Part shown: piece by piece, positions 19,261 to 29,410 of the stretch
Layout: each line of letters opens with the position of its first letter
Position numbering within the stretch: position 1 is the first letter of the stretch
From: Candidatus Roizmanbacteria bacterium GW2011_GWA2_37_7
Lineage (GTDB): Bacteria > Patescibacteriota > Microgenomatia > UBA1406 > GWC2-37-13
Assembly: GCA_000990445.1 (NCBI GenBank)
Contig: LBTJ01000002.1
Span: 1 to 39,942 of the forward strand
Length of the DNA stretch: 39,942 nucleotides
Reading direction: 5' to 3'
Position numbers and translations under genes: made by a program
Notes under the pieces: model-generated
Told to the model about the DNA's origin: nothing
Seen by the model: the letters and a program-made list of their open reading frames with translations, nothing else
Database searches by the model: none

Positions 19261-20770
19261 AGCTCTTCAATATATTCTTTTATTCTCTATTATTTTGACC
19301 GGCTTTTGGTTTCGATTCCAGGGAATTCGAGACAATCATTCATTTTGGTCAGATGAAGCATTTGTTGCCACACTGTCACGGGATATTTTGACAGAAAAAC
19401 GTAGTTGGGGGGATGCTTTCTACCAATATGGCTACCAGCGTTTACATCTTATCACAACCACAACGTCGATGAAGCTTTTTGGATTCAATGAATTCGCCGC
19501 CCGACTTCCTCCAGTACTATTTGGCGCGCTCAGTATTATCGCAACATATCTTTTGGCATCGCAGCTCTCAAACCGTGCTGGCGGTATTCTTGCCGCATTT
19601 GTTTTTGCCTTTTCCCAGCTCATGCTTGCCAATGATACGCAGGCCAAGACCTACAGCGCCCTGACGTTCCTGTTCGTTGCGGTGTTGTATTGTTTGCGGC
19701 TTCTTGAGCAAAAGAAAAAACATACGATGATGTTGCATCTGATAATCATTGTTTTGGCCTCGCTGGCGACTCTATTTCATTATTTAGGAATTCTCATCTG
19801 GATTCCATTTTTGATTTATGTCTTATTAACTTACCGTGATACAATTTTCAAACTTGTGAGAAATCCATTGTATGTCCTGATCGGGATAGCGGCTGTAGGA
19901 CTTTTGGGGTATATTTTTCACGCCGGTCAAATTATTGCCGATTTTTTTCAGGGAGAAACGCTGAGTTTATTTCTTTTTCCGGTCAATAACATCACCTATT
20001 TTCGCGAGTTGGTCTGGCGCAATTATGCGTTTCTCTCGCTACCTGCGTTTGTGGGAATGTTTATCGGAATATACGAGAAAAAATATGCATGGTCCGTTTC
20101 GCTTATGCTTTTCCTATTGTTTTATAGCTATCTCTGGATTTTCAGGTCTACCCATAATATTAGATATATCGTCCCTTTTATCGGAATCATTTTTGTCTAT
20201 TTCGGCGTATTCTGGGGAAAGGTCGCTGAAAAACTGTTTCCTAAATATCAATTACTTTTTATTACGATGCTGATCGTCATACTGTATATGGGTGGATATA
20301 AAATAGTTCGCAAGCCCAATGCATATTACTCTCCAAACGCTGATCTTTATGGCGATGTACAGAATGCGGATTATAAAACTTTTTTTTCGATTCTTAAAAA
20401 AAGATATCCTGATTTGTCAAACACAGCTGTATTTACTGATTGGGGAGATACACAACGATGGTATTTGGAGGAAAAACCAATAAATGCGTATTTTATGAAG
20501 CGTTTTATCAATGAAAAGCCCGAACCAAATATTATTGATGGCGTGATGATGTATGGCACTCTTGATCAGTTTCTTGCTGAACAAAAAAAATACCCGAAAG
20601 GACTGCTTGTTGTGGAGGATTGGATAAGTTTTCTTCCTGATGAGATAAAGGAATATGTAAAGGAAAATCTCACCCTCGAGTATCGAGTAGAATCGCTGCC
20701 ACAAGCAGCAGGCGATCACTGGCCACTTGCACTCTACAGCTGGGGTATGGAGGAGGAACAAAACCAATGA
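19253..20770 (+). CDS. GT-C membrane glycosyltransferase (GT39/PMT_2-like)
   Basis: FRFQGIRDNHSFWSDEAFVATLSRDIL, FGFNEFAARLPPVLFGALSIIATYLLA; start 19253 (MNKALQYIL) overlaps the upstream CDS by 8 nt. Confidence 0.8.
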   Translation: MNKALQYILLFSIILTGFWFRFQGIRDNHSFWSDEAFVATLSRDILTEKRSWGDAFYQYGYQRLHLITTTTSMKLFGFNEFAARLPPVLFGALSIIATYLLASQLSNRAGGILAAFVFAFSQLMLANDTQAKTYSALTFLFVAVLYCLRLLEQKKKHTMMLHLIIIVLASLATLFHYLGILIWIPFLIYVLLTYRDTIFKLVRNPLYVLIGIAAVGLLGYIFHAGQIIADFFQGETLSLFLFPVNNITYFRELVWRNYAFLSLPAFVGMFIGIYEKKYAWSVSLMLFLLFYSYLWIFRSTHNIRYIVPFIGIIFVYFGVFWGKVAEKLFPKYQLLFITMLIVILYMGGYKIVRKPNAYYSPNADLYGDVQNADYKTFFSILKKRYPDLSNTAVFTDWGDTQRWYLEEKPINAYFMKRFINEKPEPNIIDGVMMYGTLDQFLAEQKKYPKGLLVVEDWISFLPDEIKEYVKENLTLEYRVESLPQAAGDHWPLALYSWGMEEEQNQ

Positions 20771-23052
20771 AAGCATCAGTCGTCATTGTGACATTCAAGC
20801 GTCCCGGCAAGGCAGTTGAGCTTACGAAAGCTATCCGTAAAGTGCACAAGGATATCGAAATCATTATCGTCGATCAGGAAAACTCATCCGGTATCTCAAA
20901 ATCGGAGCAGGAAAAGGCGCAAATACAATACTTCAATCTTCCCCTGGCAAATATTTCTACTGCCAGAAACAAAGGATGGCAAAATGCTTCAAATGATATA
21001 GTGATTTTTCTTGATGATGATGTTGAGATTACTCCAAAAACAATTGCCGCTCATATTGCTGTATACGATCAGGCGGATATTGTTGGTGTCGCCGGTAGGG
21101 TCATAAACGACGAAGATAATTTGTCGGAAAATACGGGTGTTTTGACAGGCAAAACAAATATTCTTGCCAGCAGTTTTCTTCAGCAGTTTTGGAGTACAAA
21201 AAAACAATACGTTGATTATGTATATGGATGCAATATGTCTTTCAGGAAATCTGCTTTACAAAAAGTCAAAGGGTTCGATCCCTTTTTCAACCGTATTTTT
21301 GACGATGTAGATATCGGAAGACGAATTAAAAAATTCGGCAAAATACTTTTTGAACCTAAAGCCCTTCTTTATCATCATAAAGCAAAATCCGGGGGAACAC
21401 GAACATCAATGAAGGACAAGATGTCTATGATCTACAAAAACTATGGTTATTTTATTGCCAAACACGTATTGTTTCCTTTTTCACTTATAACATTACTTTT
21501 GCGTACTCGGACAGCATTGTACGAAGCGCCTTTTGCCGTAAAAGACCTGGTGAAAGGATATGTATCTTATATTTATCTCCATACATCCGTACAAGTAACT
21601 TTCCTGTCGTTTGCGATCATCGTAATATTGAGATTGTGGAAAGTCGCTGAATTTTTTAGCTTCAACTTTGACGAAGAGTATCAGGCAAGCCTTGCCTGGG
21701 AGCAGGTAAAAAACTTCCATCCTATCTGGATAGGTGTCAGCGCATCAAATATCGGGTATTATCTGGGGCCGGGATTTACATATCTCAATGCTTTTCTTTT
21801 CAAGCTGTCAAACGGGGATCCGGTATCCCTTGCATGGTTTTCAGCACTTTTTGGACTTATCACAACCATAAGCGTATATTACATCACCCGAGAATTATTT
21901 AATAGTAAAGCTGCACTTATTGCAATGACGATCTATGGTGGATCTGCTTTTTTGAATTTTTTTGACCGTAGGTTTTGGAATCCTACTCCGATTCCTTTTA
22001 TAACTCTGTGGCTAGTGTATAGCCTCATTAAGGGTCAATCCAATCATCGCTGGTATATCCTCACCGCATTACTTGTTGGCGCGTCTCTCAATGCTCATCT
22101 TGCGCTCATTTTACTTTTCCCTCTTGTATGTATTTCTATACTTTTCAATGCCAAAAAGATTCAGTTTCCTGTCTGGATAGGGATGGGTATAAGCTATTTT
22201 TTTCTTACACTTCCTTTGTTAATTTTTGATTTTGTTCATAATTTTGACAATTTGCGTGCGCCGCTTCTATTTATTATCAATCGAGGAAGTGGTGAAGGAA
22301 CCCTTTCTTTATCATCAATTACGTCTCATGCCGCTGTTTTTTTTCAAACTTTAGGAAGAATCTGGTTTATGGGTTTTCATACCAATATCCAGGATGAGCA
22401 ATGTCTCGGAGCTCATTGTCTGATCACGCCTGCAAAACCGCTTCTTATTTTAGTTTCCGTGCTGTTACTTGGGTATTATTTTTGGCGAAATCTACGAAAT
22501 AGTAACTCAGCACATATCTATATTCTTTCAGGAATGCTTTTGTATGCTTTGGGTTTTATGTTCTATTCTGGGTATTCAGCTGAATATTATCTTCTTGGAT
22601 TTTTTATATTGTTTGCTGTTTCTGCGGGCTGGATTTTATCAAAAATAAAACCCTTTGTTGTGCTTCTATTATTATCGTTGTTTCTAATTTTCAACAGTTA
22701 TACAGTATTTGCATCAAATCAGGAACAGTACGGACTTGTCACAAGAAAACACCTCATACAAAAAATAATGACCGAAGTTGGAGATAGTCCGTATTCTCTG
22801 GAAACCTATGGAAATGATCCACGTAAATATCATCCCTATGGAGGGTGGAGATTTTTATTTAAAATCTATGGGAAAACACCGACTCAAAGTTTTGCTGATG
22901 AGTTCTTTGGATGGATATATCAAGATGAGATCACAAACAAACCACCAATTCTCCGTGTTGTCATATCTGATACCATTCCGTATAAGTCGAATTTTTCACC
23001 ATTAAAGACATTTCATGAAGGGACCTATTATGGCTATATATTTAAAATATAA
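20767..23052 (+). CDS. GT2 glycosyltransferase fused to a GT-C (GT39-like) membrane domain
   Basis: N-terminal GT2: MKASVVIVTFKRP, VIFLDDDVEITP, GCNMSFRKSALQKVKGFDPFF, DDVDIGRRI; C-terminal polytopic domain: LRLWKVAEFFSFNFDEEYQASLAWEQ. Confidence 0.82.
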   Translation: MKASVVIVTFKRPGKAVELTKAIRKVHKDIEIIIVDQENSSGISKSEQEKAQIQYFNLPLANISTARNKGWQNASNDIVIFLDDDVEITPKTIAAHIAVYDQADIVGVAGRVINDEDNLSENTGVLTGKTNILASSFLQQFWSTKKQYVDYVYGCNMSFRKSALQKVKGFDPFFNRIFDDVDIGRRIKKFGKILFEPKALLYHHKAKSGGTRTSMKDKMSMIYKNYGYFIAKHVLFPFSLITLLLRTRTALYEAPFAVKDLVKGYVSYIYLHTSVQVTFLSFAIIVILRLWKVAEFFSFNFDEEYQASLAWEQVKNFHPIWIGVSASNIGYYLGPGFTYLNAFLFKLSNGDPVSLAWFSALFGLITTISVYYITRELFNSKAALIAMTIYGGSAFLNFFDRRFWNPTPIPFITLWLVYSLIKGQSNHRWYILTALLVGASLNAHLALILLFPLVCISILFNAKKIQFPVWIGMGISYFFLTLPLLIFDFVHNFDNLRAPLLFIINRGSGEGTLSLSSITSHAAVFFQTLGRIWFMGFHTNIQDEQCLGAHCLITPAKPLLILVSVLLLGYYFWRNLRNSNSAHIYILSGMLLYALGFMFYSGYSAEYYLLGFFILFAVSAGWILSKIKPFVVLLLLSLFLIFNSYTVFASNQEQYGLVTRKHLIQKIMTEVGDSPYSLETYGNDPRKYHPYGGWRFLFKIYGKTPTQSFADEFFGWIYQDEITNKPPILRVVISDTIPYKSNFSPLKTFHEGTYYGYIFKI

Positions 23053-24253
23053 AGGAAGTTTAATTGCGGTATTGATTTTAATTCTGCTGGGGATCCTCCA
23101 AATTCACAATGCATTTTTTCATCCCATAACTCGGGGTTTTGATGCTGATGCACATATCGAATACATCAAATACATTCAAAACACAAAATCACTTCCAATT
23201 ATTTTTGAAGGATGGCAGTATTATCAGGCACCATTGTATTATCTCTTGGGGGTATTCATGGCGCAATTTATTTATCTGAAATTTTTCGGTGTATGTTTGT
23301 ACTTCTTATTATTAATACTCGCTTATAAACTATATAAAAATCAATTTCGTAAGGCAAACCAAAATTTTTTGATTCTCGGGGTTTTGTTTATTGCCACACT
23401 TCCCGTTTTGCTCTACCAGTCAATTTCAATAGGAAATGAATTTTTATCTATGGTTTTGATTTCTTTAGCTCTTATTTTTTATCATATGAAAAAAATAAAT
23501 ACCGTCAAAACTGCACTCGCCCTTGGAGTTTTATTGGGACTTGCGATAGCAGTAAAAGCTACCGCATTTGTATTGGTTGCAGGCATTTTTCTGGATTTTA
23601 TTATTTCTCATAAAGATTTTATAGCAAAAATTAAATCATTTGGACTGGTACTCTACGCAATGATAGGGATCGGTGGGATGCATTATATTACAAATTTTAT
23701 CTATTATGGAAAACTGCTTGCCGCCCCCGATAACTTTCCCCAATATTTTTCATTTCTTCAGCCAGTCAGTCCGAGAAATTTTGAGTTTTTTACTACTATG
23801 AAAGGATTTTTTACTATGGATTTATTCCAGTCACATCACTACTCATTTTTATCGGGTACGTATTTTTCATGGTTCTATGATGGTCATAATATTGTGGTTC
23901 CGGTGCAAGAATTTTCAAAAGCTGGAACGATGCTTATCTTTATGTCGTTTCCAATATTTTTTCTCATGGTGTTTGGCTTTATCCAAACCGTCAAGCATCT
24001 CAATATTCATAACAGAATCTTCATCCTCTACACAGTATTACTTTTTGGAAGCTATATACTTTATAATTTCCACCTCCCATATTTTTCCACAGTCAAAGGA
24101 TCATTTATCGCAAGTCTCGCTTTACCTGCTGGTTATTTTTTTCTGAAAGGATTTGATCGGTTTCAAAAATATTCTGGAGTGGTATCTCTATACTTTCTAA
24201 TCTATAGCCTGATACTTGTGAAGCATTTTTGGATCTTGGATTGGTGGTATTAG
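23030..24253 (+). CDS. Polytopic membrane protein, GT-C-like
   Basis: About 10 hydrophobic segments; luminal FDADAHIEYIKYI; start 23030 (MAIYLKYKG) preferred. Confidence 0.6.
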   Translation: MAIYLKYKGSLIAVLILILLGILQIHNAFFHPITRGFDADAHIEYIKYIQNTKSLPIIFEGWQYYQAPLYYLLGVFMAQFIYLKFFGVCLYFLLLILAYKLYKNQFRKANQNFLILGVLFIATLPVLLYQSISIGNEFLSMVLISLALIFYHMKKINTVKTALALGVLLGLAIAVKATAFVLVAGIFLDFIISHKDFIAKIKSFGLVLYAMIGIGGMHYITNFIYYGKLLAAPDNFPQYFSFLQPVSPRNFEFFTTMKGFFTMDLFQSHHYSFLSGTYFSWFYDGHNIVVPVQEFSKAGTMLIFMSFPIFFLMVFGFIQTVKHLNIHNRIFILYTVLLFGSYILYNFHLPYFSTVKGSFIASLALPAGYFFLKGFDRFQKYSGVVSLYFLIYSLILVKHFWILDWWY

Positions 24254-25656
24254 AGGGCAATTGGTTATTAAAAACGTAAGAAGTATAAACTCCGCTTTGA
24301 AATGTAGCAATAGGTTCGATTTCAAATTTTGGTATAACCGTATCAGCAACAACGACTCTAAGCTCAGGTGTATCTTTTGAAATTTCATCCTGATATATCC
24401 ACCCAAGAACAGGGTCTACATTGCTTTTACTTGGGGTTTTACCATAGTGCTTAAATAAATATCTCCAACCTGCATAGGTAAATTCAGGTTTAAGCAGTTC
24501 ACCATATGTCTGAAGTTCATACGAGCGATCGCCGATTGCGGGCATTGTTTTGTAAACCAATTCTCTTCGTATATACAATCCATATTTGTCAGAAAGTGTA
24601 AAAACCGACAGAATATTTACAATGATAAATATACCTACTATGATCAAAGAAATTGATTTTGGAAGGGCATTGAGAGTAAAGCCAATAGCTACTGCCATAA
24701 GGGTGAGCACGCTCATAAGATAATACTCAAGGTTATAGCTTGGGTACATAATAAAAGCCGCAATAATAGTAAGAAGAGAAATTGCGAAAATGTCGTATCC
24801 TGGTCTTCGATTTTTCAGCAAAAACCAGATCAAAGCTCCCAATGAAATGAATGATAGAAATATATTCCCGTTTGTTTTGTCCATATGAGATTCCAGCACA
24901 ATTTGATCTTGGGGATTTGTATGAAATGTAATAAACCAGAGCCGGCCAAACGAAGACAAAAGCTCTTTGACGTGGCCTACCATATTGGGAAATGAAAATT
25001 CGTAAAGCGCGGCATGCTGTTTGCCAAGAAGCGTACGTATCGGCATCATGAGATTGTCGTAATTGTGGTTAATATCAAAAATAATAAGCGGCGAAGTGAT
25101 AAGTAGGTATACGGCAAAGGCCAAAATTCCAATGTGCATATTTGTTTTCATTGTATTTTTTCGAATATTCAGAAAGACAACATATACCGTGGGTACCAAA
25201 AAAAGAAGAAGAGTAAGATGCGTATGAAAAGCTGCGCCAATCAAAGCAGACGTCAATACCAGCCACTTGGGATTTTTCTTTGCTTGAATAAGACTAAATA
25301 CCATCCACACTGTAATAAATGGGATCGGTGAAGGATTCCAAAATCTTCGATCATGCAAATTTATGAGTGTCGAACATCCATAGATGATAACTGAATACCT
25401 TAAATAACATTGCGTTGAGGTAAGTGAATCCAGGACCTAAATAATAGTTGATATTTGCAGCACTCACGCCGATCCAGATGGGATGAAAATTTTTTACCTG
25501 CTCCCATGCGAGAAATGCTTGCATTTCCTCACTAAATGTGAAGTTGAATAGTTCCGGCACTTTCCACAAACGGACAAATAGTATGAGAAAGAAAATAACG
25601 CATAACACAAAATTTTCTTTCATTAATCTGGGAAGTTTGTTAAACAATTGTTGCAT
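24250..25656 (-). pseudogene. Disrupted GT-C (GT39-like) membrane protein, paralogue of the C-terminal half of the 20767-23052 product; internal out-of-frame deletion near 25390-25400
   Basis: ORF 25351-25656 (LRLWKVPELFNFTFSEEMQAFLAWEQVKNFHPIWIGVSAANINYYLGPGFTYLNAMLFKV) stops early. Homology resumes in another frame (VIIYGCSTLINLHDRRFWNPSPIPF) in ORF 24105-25358. About 39 codons present in the paralogue are missing between them. Confidence 0.8.
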
Positions 25657-25715
25657 AGCAGAAAAAATCTCAATTTTCGTATTATACTGTCATTGTAATA
25701 GATTTTATTTACGAT

Positions 25716-26519
25716 ATGAAGAGAGCATCTATAACTGCCATCATCCCCGCACACAATGAAGAAAAAAATATCGAAAGATGTATCAAGAGTGTTTCGTGGT
25801 GTGATAAAGTCCAAATCCTATGGATGGGGGATGATCGGACGGGAAAGATGGCAAAATCTTTGGGCGCTTATGTAATCGAACTGAATAAAAGTAAGGAGTC
25901 AAATTTTTTAAAAGTCCAAAAAAATATTAACTGTGTGATCAATCATGCGACAACAGATTGGATGCTCCGCATTGACGCTGATGAAGTCGTAACAGAGGAA
26001 TTAAAGCAAGAAATTCAGCGGATCCTATCTACGAACAATCATATTCTAACTACTGATTTTCCTGTTGCATTTGGTATACCTCGACAACAATATTTTATGG
26101 GTGATTTCCTAAAAGGCGGTGACTGGGCATATGATCGTTTGGTGCGGTTATTTCAGCCAAAATATGCACGCTACGAACCGATTGTTGCGGTGCACGAACA
26201 GTTTCGAGTACATGGAACAATCGGATATTTGAAAAGTCCATTGCTTCATTACTCGCATCCAACTCTCAAAGATGCAATCAATAAATTTAATATATATACG
26301 ACAATGGAGGCAAAACAGCTGAAGGATGGTTTCCTCATTGCATTTCTTAAGTTCATCTTTTTGCCATGGTATATATTTGCCCGCTGGATGATCTGGCATA
26401 AAGGGTATAAAGATGGTGCACGAGGAGTGATCGCAGGATTCTTGCGAGGTTTTTATGATTTTTTATTGTATGCAAAATATATCCTGCTTTGCAGTGAAAA
26501 AAGTCATTCCTCTCCTTAA
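25716..26519 (+). CDS. GT2 glycosyltransferase (WaaE/KdtX-like)
   Basis: ITAIIPAHNEEKNIERCIKSVSWCDKV, DWMLRIDADEVVTEELKQEI, C-terminal TM-like segment. Confidence 0.85.
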   Translation: MKRASITAIIPAHNEEKNIERCIKSVSWCDKVQILWMGDDRTGKMAKSLGAYVIELNKSKESNFLKVQKNINCVINHATTDWMLRIDADEVVTEELKQEIQRILSTNNHILTTDFPVAFGIPRQQYFMGDFLKGGDWAYDRLVRLFQPKYARYEPIVAVHEQFRVHGTIGYLKSPLLHYSHPTLKDAINKFNIYTTMEAKQLKDGFLIAFLKFIFLPWYIFARWMIWHKGYKDGARGVIAGFLRGFYDFLLYAKYILLCSEKSHSSP

Positions 26520-26529
26520 ATCCATTCCT

Positions 26530-26557
26530 TGTTTACTGCTTACTGTTTATCGTTTAT
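26530..26557. repeat. Degenerate 7-bp tandem repeat, site A
   Basis: TGTTTAC TGCTTAC TGTTTAT CGTTTAT. Confidence 0.7.
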
Positions 26558-27344
26558 TGCTCAATTTTTTTATCCCAACAATAAGAGTCAAGCCAAGCGG
26601 CACCCCGCCCAAATATTCTTCAATTCGTAAAATCAGCTCAAGAACATATCGTGCCAATTTGCTAAAAAACGAATCACTATAACGCATTGTTTCATTTATT
26701 GGTTTATGCAGTATTTTTTCAAAAAGAAAATACACAAAAAACCCCATACTATTCCATTCCGTTGCAAACTCTATTTCAAACGTTTCGCGTTTCACGATTT
26801 GCGTTTTGTCGGATATTGCTTTGTTAATAATATCTAAAAGTAATTTCTGATCATATCTTCTGAAATGTCCCCATTTCACATCACGCATACCAAAGAGAAA
26901 TGAATGCGCAGGAACAGTAATTATCAGTATTCCATTTGGTTTTACAAATGACCACAGATTTTGTATTGCCAAGATATCGTCTTTGATATGTTCGATCACA
27001 TCACTTGCTATAACAACATCATATTCTTGATTTCCTTCTAACTTGGTGATATCTCCTTGATGAATATTTTCATTTTTGAGTAATGGGTCCTTTTTGATAT
27101 TTTCGACATTCTTTTTTTCAAGCTCAAAACCTGAGATTTCAAACCCTTGAGCTTTGAAAAATTTGAGTAATAATCCGTTTCCCGCGCCAACATCAAGGAG
27201 TTTTGGACGTTTTGCGTTACACGTTACACGTTTTGCGTATTTATATAAAAATCTCGCCAGATTCGTGATCCGCAGATCATAGGAAGTGGAGGAGAGATGT
27301 TGTTGTTGAGAGTTCAAGTCATGTTTAGCTATCATACAATTCAA
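26547..27344 (-). CDS. Class I SAM-dependent methyltransferase
   Basis: KLLDVGAGNGLLLKFF, VVIASDVIEHIKDD, GILIITVPA. Confidence 0.85.
   Translation of the reverse strand: MNCMIAKHDLNSQQQHLSSTSYDLRITNLARFLYKYAKRVTCNAKRPKLLDVGAGNGLLLKFFKAQGFEISGFELEKKNVENIKKDPLLKNENIHQGDITKLEGNQEYDVVIASDVIEHIKDDILAIQNLWSFVKPNGILIITVPAHSFLFGMRDVKWGHFRRYDQKLLLDIINKAISDKTQIVKRETFEIEFATEWNSMGFFVYFLFEKILHKPINETMRYSDSFFSKLARYVLELILRIEEYLGGVPLGLTLIVGIKKLSNKR
26781..26808. repeat. Degenerate 7-bp tandem repeat, site B
   Basis: CGTTTCG CGTTTCA CGATTTG CGTTTTG. Confidence 0.75.
27208..27242. repeat. Degenerate 7-bp tandem repeat, site C
   Basis: CGTTTTG CGTTACA CGTTACA CGTTTTG CGTATTT. Confidence 0.8.
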
Positions 27345-27380
27345 ATATTACAAAACTAATCATATATAATCTACTTAACT

Positions 27381-28391
27381 ATGACAGACCTTGAGCACTA
27401 TGGTCCATCAGGCCAAATTTTAATTAAAGATGGAACTCCTCAGTTACCAAATCCCTGGAAGGGGATATATACTCGAGAATGTTTACCTTCAGCACAGCAA
27501 ATTTTAGATGAAGTTAATTTTATAGGTAAAACTTTGGATGAATCAGGTGAAGTATATAGAGCTCAAAACGATCCTTATTTTATCAAGACCAGTGATGCTG
27601 AGTTGGCAAAAAAAATTCCTGAGTTTGTAGATGCTTGCCTAGAGGAAATACATCAATATGAAACCGTTTCAAGAAAACCCTCAAATGAACGGCTGCAAGA
27701 ACTGAGAAGGATAGCACAAAACGTATGGATAATAGTTGATCGTTCAGCTCCAGGCGATTACTTTCGCGCTTATAAAGATGATCGGCATCGAGACAATCCC
27801 TCCACACGAGCAGCTGATCGATTTCGAGCAGATCAGGCAGCAATATTGGCCATCGTTATCGCAGGTATAAAAAATGAATGGCCAGAAGAAGAGCTATTGC
27901 TCTTTTTGAACACACACGTTTTGACAAATGATGATCCAAAACTAAATGCGCTTAAAGAAAAAGCAAGAAAAGCCGTGCAAAAATCAGGAATACGTCTCGT
28001 TTATAGCGGTCGTCCTGACGAAGCGAGCGCTATAGAAAGGGTGCTCAGTAAACAAAACGTTTTTATTCCCAGAGATAGTGTAGATATTTTGCCTCCGAAT
28101 GAAGTTGATAATACGCTCGACCAAACCAGACAATTCAAAAAATATCTTCAAGAACGCATGAAAGATGGGGAAGCATTCATAGAGCCAACAAATATACAAG
28201 GGATTCGAAGTTCGCGAATGGACCAAAAGCAATCTATGATTCCACCAGGGATACAGGGATATATTTACGCTATGCCAACAGTTGTGGACGATGCTGCTAA
28301 AGATTATCGAAAAAAAGAAGTGAAAGGCGCTCTAAAATATGCTCTTGTTGGTCAAGCAACTTTTGAACCTTCCTCTCATGAATTGATTTAG
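27381..28391 (+). CDS. Hypothetical protein, weak YdcF/DUF218-like pattern
   Basis: Intact 336-aa ORF; IRLVYSGRPDEASAIERVLSKQNVFIPRDSVDILPPNEVDNTLDQTRQFKKYLQE resembles the SGG..SEA...GIP...I......NT.eN layout of DUF218. Confidence 0.45.
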   Translation: MTDLEHYGPSGQILIKDGTPQLPNPWKGIYTRECLPSAQQILDEVNFIGKTLDESGEVYRAQNDPYFIKTSDAELAKKIPEFVDACLEEIHQYETVSRKPSNERLQELRRIAQNVWIIVDRSAPGDYFRAYKDDRHRDNPSTRAADRFRADQAAILAIVIAGIKNEWPEEELLLFLNTHVLTNDDPKLNALKEKARKAVQKSGIRLVYSGRPDEASAIERVLSKQNVFIPRDSVDILPPNEVDNTLDQTRQFKKYLQERMKDGEAFIEPTNIQGIRSSRMDQKQSMIPPGIQGYIYAMPTVVDDAAKDYRKKEVKGALKYALVGQATFEPSSHELI

Positions 28392-28392
28392 A

Positions 28393-29382
28393 TCAGCCGA
28401 ATGACTTCTTGATTGTGTATCGTGCAATATCTGCCTCAACCATGATTTTCACGAGTTCTTCAAACGCAACCTTTGGCTTCCATCCGAGTTTTTTGCGTGC
28501 TTTGTCTACCCGCCCACGAAGATGCGGGACTTCAGCAGGCCGCTTGTATCGTGGATCTATTTTGATATATTGTTTCCAGTTTGAGATCCCGACTGCTGCA
28601 AATGCAGCTTCGACAAATTCAGAAACACTGTGTGTTTCTCCTGTTGCAATGACAAAGTCATCAGGCTCATCCTGCTGAAGCATCAAATACATTGCCTCGA
28701 CATAGTCGCCTGCAAATCCCCAGTCACGCTTTGGCTCAAGATTGCCCAAAATGATATGATCTGCAAGGCCTAGCTTGATTTGTGCTACTCCATCAGTGAT
28801 TTTACGGGTGACAAATTGAATGCCCCGAAGCGGTGATTCATGATTAAAAAGAATCCCATTGCAGGTAAACATATTGTATGATTCACGGAAGTTTACCGTC
28901 ATCCAGTATGCATAAACTTTGGATATTCCATATGGACTTCGTGGATGAAACGGCGTATTCTCATCTTGAAATCCATCACTGTTTGATAAACCAAACATTT
29001 CAGATGTCGAGGCTTGATAAAACTTGGATGTTGGTGAAAAAAATTTGACAGCATTCAAAAGCGACAAGACGCCAACTGCATTGACCTCAGTGGTAAGCTT
29101 GGCTTGCTGCCATGATGCGCCAACAAATGACTGTGCCGCAAGATTGTATACCTCATCAGGACGTATAGATTTGATCACATTGATAAGTGAAGATTCATCA
29201 GTCAGATCTCCATCAACGTATTCGATTTGGTCTTGAATTCCCAAATATTCCGGATTTACAAATGAAGGATTGGAGTATCTGCGAAGCAAACCATATATTT
29301 TATAATCTTTTTCAAGCAGAAACTTTGCTAAATACGGACCGTCCTGTCCTAATATTCCAGTGATAAGGGCTGATTTTTTCAT
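28393..29382 (-). CDS. gmd: GDP-mannose 4,6-dehydratase
   Basis: ALITGILGQDGPYLAKFLLEKDYKIYGLLRR, NLAAQSFVGASWQQ, STSEMFG, SPYGISKVYAYWMTVNFRESY, RDWGFAGDYVEAM. Confidence 0.92.
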   Translation of the reverse strand: MKKSALITGILGQDGPYLAKFLLEKDYKIYGLLRRYSNPSFVNPEYLGIQDQIEYVDGDLTDESSLINVIKSIRPDEVYNLAAQSFVGASWQQAKLTTEVNAVGVLSLLNAVKFFSPTSKFYQASTSEMFGLSNSDGFQDENTPFHPRSPYGISKVYAYWMTVNFRESYNMFTCNGILFNHESPLRGIQFVTRKITDGVAQIKLGLADHIILGNLEPKRDWGFAGDYVEAMYLMLQQDEPDDFVIATGETHSVSEFVEAAFAAVGISNWKQYIKIDPRYKRPAEVPHLRGRVDKARKKLGWKPKVAFEELVKIMVEADIARYTIKKSFG

Positions 29383-29410
29383 GATGTGAATATGAAATAA
29401 CTATCTAATT

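Noticed and set aside
21271-21283. GGGTTCGATCCCT resembling a tRNA T-loop
   Set aside because: Lies in the GT2 reading frame (KGFDPFF) and no other tRNA arms are present.
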